Made by a program: the position numbers and the translations under genes. From Microbacterium esteraromaticum (GTDB lineage: Bacteria; Actinomycetota; Actinomycetes; Actinomycetales; Microbacteriaceae), in contig NZ_CP043732.1 of NCBI RefSeq assembly GCF_014084045.1, positions 3,286,001 to 3,350,000 on the forward strand: a stretch of DNA of 64,000 nucleotides. The letters run 5' to 3'. Every line of letters starts with the position of its first letter. Within the stretch, counting starts at the first letter, position 1. Positions 34,522 through 42,490 of the stretch are shown here, piece after piece. Below the pieces are notes generated by a model that ran no database searches, was not told the origin of the DNA, and was given only the letters and a program-made list of their open reading frames with translations.

Positions 34522-35246
34522 CCGCTGCCTGTAGCGCTGCGGCGACTGCTGCTGGCGCGCACCACGTGCTCGAGCTGATGCACCCAGCAGAGGATGACGG
34601 CGAACACGATCGCCTCGAACACGGTGAGCGAGATCGCCTCAGCCTTCACGGCGGCGAGCGCCCAGATCATGACGATCGCGTTGACGACCGTTGCGCGGCG
34701 GAGGGGCGCGGACAGGTGCCAGAGCAGAGCGCGGTGCGCGAGCAGCAGCAGGGCGAACGACAGCACGGCACCGTTGGTGGCCCACTCGTGCGCCACCGGG
34801 TCAACCGAGAGCGGGAAGAGGCCGATCGCGAGCAGGCTGACTCCGAGTCCGGTGACCGCCTGCGGCATGATCGCCGTCGCCAGGCGCACCCGTGCGGTCG
34901 CCGGTGCCAGCTCGCGCAGCCGCATACGCAGCACCCATGACGAACCGGCGATGATCGCCCCGCTGAGGAACAGTCCGCTGTTGAACATGAGGCTCGAGAA
35001 GTCGCCACGCATGCCGAGTCGGCTGAAGTAGAGGTGCCACCACTCGGCGTCGGTCGTGGTCGCCGCGGAGACGAGGATCGATCCGCACAGCAGCAGGCCG
35101 GCGCAGAGCACCCAGGTCAGGCGGGGCACGGCGCGGCCGGAGCGGTCGCCGCGGTCGCCGCGGTCGCCGCGGTCGCCTGCGACAGGCTCGATAAGCGAAG
35201 AGCCCATGCCGAGCACCGGTGCCGTCAGCAGCGCCTGCGCAGTCAT
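34176..35246 (-). CDS. DUF998-like membrane protein, 3' end antisense to its neighbour
   Basis: An integral membrane protein with six clear helices, including LTWVLCAGLLLCGSILVSAA, AIMPQAVTGLGVSLLAIGLF and VVNAIVMIWALAAVKAEAIS. The pattern FSRLGMRGDFSSLMFNSGLF is typical of DUF998. The membrane part ends by about 34550; the frame then lacks a stop until 34176, adding ~115 Ser/Pro/Ala-rich residues encoded antisense to the F420 reductase-like gene. Whether this tail is real is doubtful, though no stop occurs nearby in other frames either. The ATG at 35246 is the most plausible start. A nine-base tandem repeat encodes GDRGDRGDR near the N-terminus. Confidence 0.65.
   Translation of the reverse strand: MTAQALLTAPVLGMGSSLIEPVAGDRGDRGDRGDRSGRAVPRLTWVLCAGLLLCGSILVSAATTTDAEWWHLYFSRLGMRGDFSSLMFNSGLFLSGAIIAGSSWVLRMRLRELAPATARVRLATAIMPQAVTGLGVSLLAIGLFPLSVDPVAHEWATNGAVLSFALLLLAHRALLWHLSAPLRRATVVNAIVMIWALAAVKAEAISLTVFEAIVFAVILCWVHQLEHVVRASSSRRSATGSGQAGSTPPLALATTMPRRDVANPSSISRSSPASTSAPNASAPGSSMIPDASPPAITGSNPRSSTRRDTTSRSSADSPAIAIALRPDAPAGRASSSTSWYPMCPRPFTTRAPARCF
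35142..35177 (+). repeat. Nine-base tandem repeat, four copies
   Basis: GCGGTCGCC repeats four times without error inside the DUF998-like gene and encodes consecutive Gly-Asp-Arg on the minus strand. It could vary in copy number. Confidence 0.85.
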
Positions 35247-35398
35247 ACATCCGCCCATCACCGCGCGTGGGTGCGATTCGGGAGAGATCACCCGGAGGCG
35301 CGGATCGAGTGCGGGACCCCTGGGAACGCCCCGCTTCTCTGGAGCCTATTCGGCATCACGGGAAATCGGGCGACTATTCTCGCGGAATGACGGCGGTG

Positions 35399-35929
35399 CT
35401 ATGGTTCGCCGCGCGTGGTGCTGCTGGCGGAGTCTCGCTCGACGGGAACGACGGTGACGTCCAGGGTTCCGGCGTCGATCCGGACGAGCATCATCGTGCA
35501 GACCGGCTGGCGGCGCCGGTCTGTGGGTGAGCCGGGATTGAGCAGACGCATGCCGGATGGCGCGACTGCGTCCCACGGGATGTGCGAGTGCCCGAAGACG
35601 AGCACGTCGACGCCGGGGAACGCCTCATCCATCCGCTCCTCGCGCTTGCGAGCCGCACCTGTCTCGTGGATCACCGCGAACTCTCGGCCGTCGACGGCGA
35701 AGCGCGCGATCTCGGGGAGGCGCTTGCGAAGTGCGGGGCCGTCGTTGTTGCCGTAGACCGCATGGAGCGTCTTCGATCGCGCCTCGAGCAGGTCGAGTGT
35801 GGCCAGGTCGACCCAGTCGCCGGCGTGCACGACTATGTCGGCGGCGTCGACCGCCTCGAGCACCGCGCTCGGGAGGCGTCGCGCCCGTGCGGGGATGTGG
35901 GTGTCGGCGAGCAGGAGCATCGTCGTCAT
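35399..35929 (-). CDS. YfcE/MJ0936-type metallophosphoesterase
   Basis: A 176-residue calcineurin-like phosphoesterase. Metal-binding motifs in order are LLLADTHIP (D-x-H), VVHAGDWVD (GDxxD), AVYGNNDG (GNxD/E), FAVIHETGA and VFGHSHIPWDA (GHSH). The compact single domain is typical of YfcE-like phosphodiesterases with broad activity in vitro. The ATG at 35929 places the first motif at residue 7; an ATG at 35938 is also possible. Confidence 0.88.
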   Translation of the reverse strand: MTTMLLLADTHIPARARRLPSAVLEAVDAADIVVHAGDWVDLATLDLLEARSKTLHAVYGNNDGPALRKRLPEIARFAVDGREFAVIHETGAARKREERMDEAFPGVDVLVFGHSHIPWDAVAPSGMRLLNPGSPTDRRRQPVCTMMLVRIDAGTLDVTVVPVERDSASSTTRGEP

Positions 35930-36049
35930 GGCATCCATCATGCGGGATGCCACCGCGCCGCACTCACATATGCTGGGGGTCTTTCACGACCTCGACCACC
36001 GTCCGCAGAACCGGTGGAAATGCGTCAGATCCAGGCGCACCATTGGCAT

Positions 36050-36451
36050 ATGAGCGCATTCAACCCCGAGCGGGTCTTCAGCGGATTCAGCGTCGACGAT
36101 CTCGACGCCGCCCGCACGTTCTACGGCGAGACTCTCGGCATGCAGGTCTCGAACAACCCGATGGGTTTTCTCGAGATCGGTCTGCCGCAGGGCGGCTCGC
36201 TCTTCGTGTACGACAAGCCCGACCACGTGCCGGCGACCTACACCGTCCTGAACTTCGCGGTGGCTGACGTCGAGGCCGCCGTCGACGATCTCAACGCCCG
36301 TGGCGTGGTCACGAAGATCTACACCGACCCCGACTTCGGCACCGATGAGAAGGGCATCGCGCGCATGGGCCCGGACGGGGCGTCGGGGCCCGAGATCGCG
36401 TGGTTCAAGGACCCCGCGGGAAATGTGATCTCGGTGCTTGTGGCGCCTTGA
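36050..36451 (+). CDS. VOC-superfamily (glyoxalase-like) protein
   Basis: A 133-residue protein with two beta-alpha-beta-beta-beta modules: VFSGFSVDDLDAARTFYGET and VLNFAVADVEAAVDDLNARG, ending in WFKDPAGNVISVLVAP. The metal ligands of glyoxalases are only partly recognisable, so an enzymatic role is uncertain; resistance or dioxygenase functions are equally possible. It is the last chromosomal gene before the island boundary. Confidence 0.8.
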   Translation: MSAFNPERVFSGFSVDDLDAARTFYGETLGMQVSNNPMGFLEIGLPQGGSLFVYDKPDHVPATYTVLNFAVADVEAAVDDLNARGVVTKIYTDPDFGTDEKGIARMGPDGASGPEIAWFKDPAGNVISVLVAP

Positions 36452-36454
36452 CGA

Positions 36455-36470
36455 GGGGGCGAACTCCCCC
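36455..36470 (+). terminator. Short hairpin after the VOC gene
   Basis: GGGGG and CCCCC flank a six-base loop three bases after the VOC stop. Confidence 0.3.
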
Positions 36471-36557
36471 GCGGAGAATGGGACGGGCCGCCGCTCGCCG
36501 AGCCTGTTGGTGCCGCTCGGCCCCGAGCTGCGGACGCGAGTAGACCCGAGTGAGGGC

Positions 36558-36586
36558 CTGACGGGATTTGAACCTGCGACCCCTTG
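36558..36586 (+). repeat. Left attachment-site repeat (truncated tRNA-Pro 3' end)
   Basis: CTGACGGGATTT... to ...GCGACCCCTTG repeats 46445-46473 with one mismatch; the last 23 bases are identical. Only the acceptor/T-arm part of the tRNA is present, so it is not a gene. Confidence 0.88.
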
Positions 36587-37051
36587 GAGGAACCGGTCGA
36601 TTTCCGGTCTCCGCCGAACGTCTCGGGAACTCGCGGATTCCCTTGTGTTTCCAGGGAACCAGGCGGTTCGCTTGGTTCGAGTGTAGCCGGTCGGTGGTGG
36701 TTCTTGGCGGCTGATTCAGATGGGTTTCTGATGGGTCTGGCTTCAGACTCGCGCCAAGAACAACTGACGGGCTCTGAGTCCGTCGTGCCTGAGTGCCGAT
36801 CGGACGAGATTCCGGGAAATTCCGCGGTTCTCATGGCAACAACACCGCCGGCAGTCAACGACTGATACGGGCCATTCTGGGGGTTTCTGGTCACCAATCT
36901 GGTCAACAAGTTCTCGGCGTCGTCGAGCCGCCGAACGACGTGCCGGCTGTTGGTCACCTGATTTGCCGCTCCCCGAGGCCAAGGCGCAACTCCCCGTCGG
37001 TCCCATTAGTAGCGGCACTTGGAATAGCACTTCGATTCTCCGATCGCTCCA
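36587..37051. other. Non-coding island end with repeated TGGTCA-type motifs
   Basis: No convincing gene is seen. CTGGTCACCA (36887-36896), CTGGTCAACA (36899-36908) and TTGGTCACCT (36950-36959) are related direct repeats of the kind that bind the arm domain of tyrosine integrases. GATGGGT also occurs twice near 36718-36740. Confidence 0.4.
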
Positions 37052-38335
37052 TCAACGCCACCGCTCCCATAGTGGACGTAGGAACGTAGGCACGGACATC
37101 TCGTTCACCAGCAGCTGCCCGAATACGTAACCCCCGAGGACCCGACCGAACGGCTGGGTGAGTACCCGCTGCCGTCCATCCGCCGAAAGGCCGACCACGA
37201 TTAGGCCTTCGTCGCGAGCACCTCCCTTCGAGTCTTCGCTGAAGAACTCTCGGTTGCTTGGTAGCAAACGACTTTTGGGCACACCCACGAGCTCGCCCTT
37301 CGAGCCAGGAAGACCGATCCACGTCTCCGACGAAAACACCGCGCCATTGAACTGCCATGCACCTACCGACTCGAGCACGGCTGCGATCTTCATTTCGCGT
37401 GGCTCGTCTTCGCCGAACGCAATAGGGAACAACCGTCCCCCGCCGTTGCCAAACAGCATCAGAATCGGACCCGCGTAGCCATCCGCCTTGAGAAACTGCT
37501 TGGAGAGTTCCATCCTTTCGTCAACATGCGCAATGGGGTCAGTAGTGAACCGCGGCGGCTCGCCGTAGTGTTGGCGACCGAACTCTGCGAAATCCTCAGA
37601 GTTGTCGCGCTCGAGGCCACGGAAGCCAACCGTTGCGACTTCTCCGGACTCAAGATTGAGCATCATCGTGGGCACAGGGTTCCCCGATCCGAGACAGTGA
37701 AAATCAAGATCTATTCTGCTCGTGACACACTCCCGAGCGAATGACGGGGCGAGGCATGCGTCCACGCCACTGGCCTTGTGAGCAAGCTCGACCGCCTTCC
37801 CTACTGCTCGATACATCTCACGAAGCGCAGCGACCAGCTCATAATTGGGGAGCTGGTCGTCGATCCAGCGTCGCTCGATGCGGATCCACCCCTTTCGCTT
37901 CTTGCCGTCCTGCTCCGCCAGCTTGACGAATGACGCGATGATCGTCTCCGGCGACGTAGATGGCGGCACCACGAACACGTCTTCGTATCCGCGGCGATGG
38001 GTGTCGTAAACACCCACTACCGCCTGGCTTAGCGTAGCGAGATCCTCTTCCTTGACGATCCGGTTTCTGGCAGTCACGCCCCAGCCAAGAACCGGGTTCT
38101 CGCGCGCCCTACTCTGCCAGTCACCGTACCAGGTATCGAACTCGGCCCACTTGACCTTCTGCTTCTGCAGGAGGAAGGTCACGCCGCGCGAGTTCTGGAT
38201 GGCTGAATTGAGCCACCGTCGGAACTCGTTCTCGTCGAGATAGTTCTCGATGGCTCGGTGAATATCCTCATGGAGGTCCATGAGTCGCCGATGCGCACTG
38301 GCGCAAGGGCATGCCTGGGCGTCGGGTATTGCCAT
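37052..38335 (-). CDS. Unknown island protein, 427 residues
   Basis: I do not recognise a family. The N-terminus (MAIPDAQACPCASAHRRLMD) has two Cys and a His; a helical section follows (HEDIHRAIENYLDENEFRRW, FLLQKQKVKWAEFDTWYGDW). The C-terminal half is beta-rich (GYAGPILMLFGNGGGRLFPI, VLGGYVFGQLLVNEMSVPTF). There are no membrane segments, no P-loop and no nuclease signature. The ATG at 38335 is fixed by TATCGT six bases upstream; longer starts are unlikely. It lies downstream of the TIR-SLOG-REase operon in the same direction but has its own promoter-like hexamer. A role in defence is inferred only from location. Confidence 0.7.
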   Translation of the reverse strand: MAIPDAQACPCASAHRRLMDLHEDIHRAIENYLDENEFRRWLNSAIQNSRGVTFLLQKQKVKWAEFDTWYGDWQSRARENPVLGWGVTARNRIVKEEDLATLSQAVVGVYDTHRRGYEDVFVVPPSTSPETIIASFVKLAEQDGKKRKGWIRIERRWIDDQLPNYELVAALREMYRAVGKAVELAHKASGVDACLAPSFARECVTSRIDLDFHCLGSGNPVPTMMLNLESGEVATVGFRGLERDNSEDFAEFGRQHYGEPPRFTTDPIAHVDERMELSKQFLKADGYAGPILMLFGNGGGRLFPIAFGEDEPREMKIAAVLESVGAWQFNGAVFSSETWIGLPGSKGELVGVPKSRLLPSNREFFSEDSKGGARDEGLIVVGLSADGRQRVLTQPFGRVLGGYVFGQLLVNEMSVPTFLRPLWERWR

Positions 38336-38341
38336 GAGGAA

Positions 38342-38347
38342 ACGATA
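38342..38347 (-). promoter_or_regulatory. -10 hexamer TATCGT for the 427-residue island gene
   Basis: TATCGT on the minus strand ends six bases before the ATG at 38335, so the gene is probably transcribed on its own. Confidence 0.55.
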
Positions 38348-38557
38348 GAACCTGAGGCGAGGGAGCTGCACGATGTGTGCTCCCGAGGGTCCGGGACGGA
38401 CGGCATCTCCACGCTGAACTGAGAGCCTCGGGTGAACACGCATACACAGTTGGAGTTCAAGCGCGTGAAGCAAAGACAGTTGATCGTGCCCGGATGCGCC
38501 CCAGCGACCAACAACTGCCCCGTCATCCATCAACGGCCACCGCGGCCGGCGAGTTGG

Positions 38558-39232
38558 TCAGGTGGCTAGAGCCTTCTCTGCCATTTCGAGTTTCAGCTCG
38601 AGGTCCGCCAGCTGCGGGTACACCCATGCGAGCGCTTCGTTTGGGCTGTGGAGGCCAAGGTTGGGCAATACGTCTCCCCGCGGGGGGTACTGCTCCGCCA
38701 GTGTGCTGAAGAGAACGTCCTTGATCTGCATCAGGACAACAGCGCCGCTATAGCCCCCCGCTGCACCCTCAGGCCGAAGTCCATACGCTTCGCGATGCGA
38801 CTTGGAGAGCGCCCAGTATCGAGCGTGCGCCATCGCGACTCTTCTGGGCAGAGCACGAACTTGTTCCAGAACGATCTCATCGGCTGCCATAGTCTTGAGA
38901 TTGACGATCGACGTGACGTGCACATTGCTCTTGTGTGTGACTGCAACTGCGCCGCTTTGAGCTCCGGATTCTGAGAGCAGGATCCCGCGATCTGCACCAA
39001 CATCCTCCACGATCGACCTCAGGGTTAGTACGTGGGACTTGTCGACTGGGCGCTTCCAATGCTTACACTCGATGATCCAGTTCACAACCAGACCAGCCCG
39101 TTCGAAGCTCGCGTAGACATCGACGTCGTGGCTGCCACGCGCTCCTGTTACCCGCAGGTCAGTGTGAACGTTAAATCCAAGTTCCCGAAAGAGCCCCGCT
39201 GCCTGCTCTTGATACTCACGCCAACGAGCCAA
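38558..39232 (-). CDS. Mrr-like PD-(D/E)XK restriction endonuclease
   Basis: A 224-residue protein (from TTG at 39232; a GTG at 39271 would add 13 residues). The N-terminal half is a restriction-endonuclease fold: RWREYQEQAAGLFRELGF, GSHDVDVYASFE and NWIIECKHWKRPVDKS, giving the D-x-D...E-C-K catalytic pattern, then VGADRGILLSESGAQ as in Mrr-type enzymes. The C-terminal half is helical without known match. It begins one base after the SLOG gene stop, so it is the third gene of the TIR-SLOG operon. It may cut DNA as the effector or act in modification-dependent restriction. Confidence 0.78.
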   Translation of the reverse strand: MARWREYQEQAAGLFRELGFNVHTDLRVTGARGSHDVDVYASFERAGLVVNWIIECKHWKRPVDKSHVLTLRSIVEDVGADRGILLSESGAQSGAVAVTHKSNVHVTSIVNLKTMAADEIVLEQVRALPRRVAMAHARYWALSKSHREAYGLRPEGAAGGYSGAVVLMQIKDVLFSTLAEQYPPRGDVLPNLGLHSPNEALAWVYPQLADLELKLEMAEKALAT

Positions 39233-39233
39233 C

Positions 39234-40064
39234 CTAGTGTGCCGCCTCGGAGAGCAGGCGCACGGTGGCACGCGCTATATCGGCTGGTCTATGGCTGATG
39301 GTGAGGATTCGTAGTAGCTCTTCGTCGATGTCAGGTTCGGGGGCTGCACTCATGTATGCATCATGCAAGTTGTCAAGCGCACCTGTGACCTCTGCATCAT
39401 GAGCATGAGCCGGATATGCGCCAGGCGCCCAGCCTTCGAAGTACTGCGGATATAGACGCTGCGCGACTGCCGCAGCCGCACCACCATACCCTCCGGCGAC
39501 GAGGAGAAGACCCCCGGACTGAATCGTCAGACGCGCCTCTTCGATGACGCCGGGTTCCGCGCCGACGTAGCCCGCGAGGCGTCCCCCGACAATCAGGCGA
39601 GCTGTTGTTGCTCTCGCGACATGCTCGCGCATCGCGATCAACGCGTTGCCAGCGTCTTGGGTCCAGGAACCGTCCAGGGCGCGTGCGATCGGCACCGTCA
39701 TACACGACTCGGAAACCAACGTCAGTCTGCCGACGTCACCGAGATTCCGGTCTGCCGCCACCAGCTCGTCCGCCGTGAGCTTCCGGTACTCAGATTCGGC
39801 AAGCGTGATCTCAAGCACGGATCGTCCGCTGCTGAAACGTTGGGCCTCTTCGATCAGGATCTCGGTGTAGCCACCTGGATTGAGGTGACCACCGTACACG
39901 ACGGTCCCTCCCGCGAGCATGATCGCTCTGCCTACTTCGGCGACCACCAGCCGGCAGTGTTGCTCAGTGAGACCAAGACGGGCGAGATCGGCGCTCTCAG
40001 AGACCGACAAAGCGACTTTATGGCCCGAAAGAGCATCTCGCGAGATAAGGGCGGGCTCGCTCAT
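39234..40064 (-). CDS. SLOG-domain (LOG/TRPM-like) predicted nucleotide-ligand sensor
   Basis: A 276-residue protein with a Rossmann-like SLOG domain. Key segments are VALSVSESADLARLGL, AGGTVVYGGHLNPGGYTEIL (residues 51-70, the glycine-rich ligand loop), TARLIVGGRLAGYVGAEPGV and GGLLLVAGGYGGAAAAVAQR. SLOG domains bind or process nucleotide-derived molecules; in Thoeris ThsA a SLOG domain senses the cyclic ADP-ribose isomer made by a TIR protein. Its ATG overlaps the TIR gene stop by four bases (ATGA), which makes a TIR-product sensor role attractive here. Unlike ThsA it has no SIR2 domain. Confidence 0.75.
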   Translation of the reverse strand: MSEPALISRDALSGHKVALSVSESADLARLGLTEQHCRLVVAEVGRAIMLAGGTVVYGGHLNPGGYTEILIEEAQRFSSGRSVLEITLAESEYRKLTADELVAADRNLGDVGRLTLVSESCMTVPIARALDGSWTQDAGNALIAMREHVARATTARLIVGGRLAGYVGAEPGVIEEARLTIQSGGLLLVAGGYGGAAAAVAQRLYPQYFEGWAPGAYPAHAHDAEVTGALDNLHDAYMSAAPEPDIDEELLRILTISHRPADIARATVRLLSEAAH

Positions 40065-41281
40065 GATTTGAGTGCTCCACCGCGCGCGGCGAACGTCCTG
40101 GGCGTCAAGATGTCGACGTCGACGTCATAGCCGGCCACCGCGCACAACTGCAGCAGCACCTCTCGCTCCGCGGGCCCAAGCGGCGGATCAGGGTGAATAA
40201 CCCAAAGGTGCTTATCATCTGGCTGCGTCTCTTGATGTGAAGCAAGCCAGGGGGCGAGTGTGGTTGGCTCAGGCGACTGCGCAGGAAGCCAATCGAACCC
40301 GTCCTCCGAGAGATAGGACGTCTGCGCTTGCCAAAGAGTGTTCTTGAGCGTCTCGTCGACAAGCCTGTTGAGCGCAAGGGCGACGCCTGGATCTGGATCG
40401 GCGAGGTCACAGACCACCGACGGGACGTGGTCCATCAGGAAGGACCCCCGCTCCTCCCCGGCCGTGAGCGCGTACATGCAGACGACTGGCATGCCGCTGT
40501 GCTTCGCCGCGTGGACCTCACGTTGCGTCCATTCTCGTGCGGCGTACACGTCGGTGCGGATCATCAGCAGCGCGCTGTTACCAGCGGCGCCCTCAAGCGT
40601 CTTCTCCCAATCGCCACCGGGTTGAATGTCTTGCGCGTCGAAGAACGCCGACAGGTGAGACTTTTGGATGTGGTCACGTACACGCTCGAACATTGCGGGG
40701 CCGGAATGAGAAACTTCCTCGGAAGAACGGTGTTTCGTGTGGCTCACGAACACCGTCAACCGTGCGGGGAGGTTCGCCTCCCGCTGGATCTGTTGGGTGA
40801 TCGCCTGCGCCAGTTCGCGCCCGAACAGGCCACCATCCGTGTTGACGTCAGCGGGCAGGGTCTGGATACCGCCGAGGATCTGATTGACGATGCTGGTACC
40901 CCATTGCAAGCCTGTGGCCACGACCGGGTAGACACCTACGCCAGACCTCCGATTCAGCTCGGCAATCTCGCGAAGATATGCGCCCCACGGATTGGCCACC
41001 TCGGCCGCCGCACGGAGCAAGTTCGTGTCGACGATCGGGACGATCGCGTTGAACTGCGCGGGCGGAAGCCCCTCGCCGAGTGGCGTTGCAATGCCGAAGG
41101 GCCGTGGCGACGCTCCGTCCACCCAGGGATCGCTGCGCCCGTACACCTCGACGGCGCCGCCGGCCAGTCCCGAAAAGGCCGGACTATGGAAGTGCTCGTG
41201 GAGCTCTCCGAATCGCTCGGCGCCGATCACGTCGTCAGGGTGCCAGACGACGAATACGTCAAGGATCGGCGGGATCGGCAC
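40061..41281 (-). CDS. TIR-domain protein with N- and C-terminal extensions
   Basis: A 406-residue protein. The TIR domain spans about 174-292: LTVFVSHTKHR, AFFDAQDIQPGGDWEKTLE, SALLMIRTDVYAAREWTQRE and GMPVVCMYAL. Glu255 in WTQREV sits at the NAD-hydrolysing Glu position of active TIR enzymes. Residues 1-165 start LDVFVVWHPDDVIGAERFG and may be a second, degenerate TIR-like or receiver-like domain; the C-terminal ~50 residues (LWVIHPDPPLGPAEREVLL) are unassigned. The GTG start has GAGAGGAG upstream. It heads the TIR-SLOG-REase operon and is divergent from the second TIR gene. Confidence 0.8.
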   Translation of the reverse strand: MPIPPILDVFVVWHPDDVIGAERFGELHEHFHSPAFSGLAGGAVEVYGRSDPWVDGASPRPFGIATPLGEGLPPAQFNAIVPIVDTNLLRAAAEVANPWGAYLREIAELNRRSGVGVYPVVATGLQWGTSIVNQILGGIQTLPADVNTDGGLFGRELAQAITQQIQREANLPARLTVFVSHTKHRSSEEVSHSGPAMFERVRDHIQKSHLSAFFDAQDIQPGGDWEKTLEGAAGNSALLMIRTDVYAAREWTQREVHAAKHSGMPVVCMYALTAGEERGSFLMDHVPSVVCDLADPDPGVALALNRLVDETLKNTLWQAQTSYLSEDGFDWLPAQSPEPTTLAPWLASHQETQPDDKHLWVIHPDPPLGPAEREVLLQLCAVAGYDVDVDILTPRTFAARGGALKS

Positions 41282-41363
41282 ATGTTCTCCTCTCGAAACG
41301 CCGCCTCATCGGGGCGATGTCGGTGGCCAAAAGTAGACTATCCCTGGAAGGGAGGAGCCCGAC

Positions 41364-41831
41364 GTGAGCGACCAACACAATATCTTCATCAGCCATCGTC
41401 ACGAGGACGACGCGCTGGTCGGAGATCTCAAGAAGATGCTCGCCGGCAGCGGAGCCGAGATTCGAGACTCTTCGATCACGAGCGAGACCCCGAATAACGC
41501 GAAAAGCCCCGACTACATCAGGAAGCTCCTGGCGGACCAGATCCGATGGGCGGGAAAGATCATCGTCATCATCTCCCCCGACACGAAGAACCACGAGTGG
41601 GTTGACTGGGAGATCGAGTACGCCCGCAAGTTCCCCGACAAGCGGATCGTCGGAGTCTGGGCACCAGGTACCACGCACGACGACATGCCCGAACCGCTTG
41701 ACGACTACGCGAACGCGGTCGTCAACTGGGATGCCCAGGCGATCATCGACGCGCTTGAGGGCAAGGACAACTGGACAGCGCCCAGCGGTACGCCCGCGCC
41801 TGTACAGTCCATCCCGCGGGCTGCCTGCTGA
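41364..41831 (+). CDS. ThsB-like TIR-domain protein
   Basis: A 155-residue single-domain TIR protein of the ThsB/DUF1863-like type. NIFISHRHEDDALVGDLKK begins the domain, IIVIISPDTKNHEWVDWEIE carries Glu83 at the catalytic position, and RIVGVWAPGTTHDDMPEPL follows. In Thoeris such proteins respond to phage and make a cyclic ADP-ribose isomer; here no ThsA is found. The GTG start is fixed by GGGAGGAG seven bases upstream, with TAGACT (41334-41339) a likely -10 element. The Nmad2-like gene follows five bases after its stop. Confidence 0.82.
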   Translation: MSDQHNIFISHRHEDDALVGDLKKMLAGSGAEIRDSSITSETPNNAKSPDYIRKLLADQIRWAGKIIVIISPDTKNHEWVDWEIEYARKFPDKRIVGVWAPGTTHDDMPEPLDDYANAVVNWDAQAIIDALEGKDNWTAPSGTPAPVQSIPRAAC

Positions 41832-41836
41832 CGGGG

Positions 41837-42475
41837 ATGTCGAGCGTGAAGGTGTTCAGCTACATCGTTCGCTACGACGTCGGGTTCGCGCCAAATCCCT
41901 TTCACGGTGTCTGCTCTCTTGCCACTTGCAAGCAGGACATCCGCAAGGTCGCCCAGGTCGACGACTGGATAGTCGGCACCGGCTCCCGGCCGAACGGCAA
42001 AGCAGGCAACCTCGTCTACGCGATGCGCGTCGCAGAGATCGTGAGCTTCCAGGAATATTGGGATGATGAGCGCTTCGCCGAGAAACGGCCAAACCTTCGG
42101 GGCAGCCGCATGCAGCACTTTGGTGACAACATCTACCACCGGGATCCAGACGGTGAATGGATACAGGAGGACTCCCGCCACAGCAAAGCCGACGGCTCAC
42201 TAGAGGCGCGGCACATGCTGCGCGACACGAAAAGCGAACGAGTGATGCTCGGAGACGAGTTCGTGTACTTCGGCGGAGACGGCCCGGTCATCCCCGAATC
42301 GCTGCGCAACGACTACGGCTTCGACCTCGTGCACACGGCACCTGCATACCGCAGCAACTTCACCGACGAGCACGTCGCTGCGATCATCGAGTGGGTGCGA
42401 TCACTCGAACCGGGAGTGCAGGGACGCCCGCACGACTGGCCACGGCGTCACCAGCCCGCAACATCAACCGCGTGA
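41837..42475 (+). CDS. Nmad2-like protein (nucleotide-modification-associated)
   Basis: A 212-residue protein. The N-terminal domain (KVFSYIVRYDVGFAPNPFHG, VCSLATCKQDIRKVAQVDDW then IVGTGS) resembles the family called nucleotide modification associated domain 2, which was linked by genomic context to phage-type hypermodified DNA. Conserved Asp, His and Cys residues in that block could form an active site. The C-terminal part has FVYFGGDGPVIPESLRNDYG. It is co-transcribed with the ThsB-like TIR gene (five-base gap). The biochemical activity is unknown; hydrolysis of modified nucleotides or recognition of modified DNA are possibilities. Confidence 0.7.
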   Translation: MSSVKVFSYIVRYDVGFAPNPFHGVCSLATCKQDIRKVAQVDDWIVGTGSRPNGKAGNLVYAMRVAEIVSFQEYWDDERFAEKRPNLRGSRMQHFGDNIYHRDPDGEWIQEDSRHSKADGSLEARHMLRDTKSERVMLGDEFVYFGGDGPVIPESLRNDYGFDLVHTAPAYRSNFTDEHVAAIIEWVRSLEPGVQGRPHDWPRRHQPATSTA

Positions 42476-42490
42476 GCGCCACGCTCTCAT

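Noticed and set aside
36558..36586. A second tRNA gene at the left island end
   Set aside because: Only the T-arm and part of the acceptor stem are present; there is no anticodon arm, so it is an attachment-site remnant.
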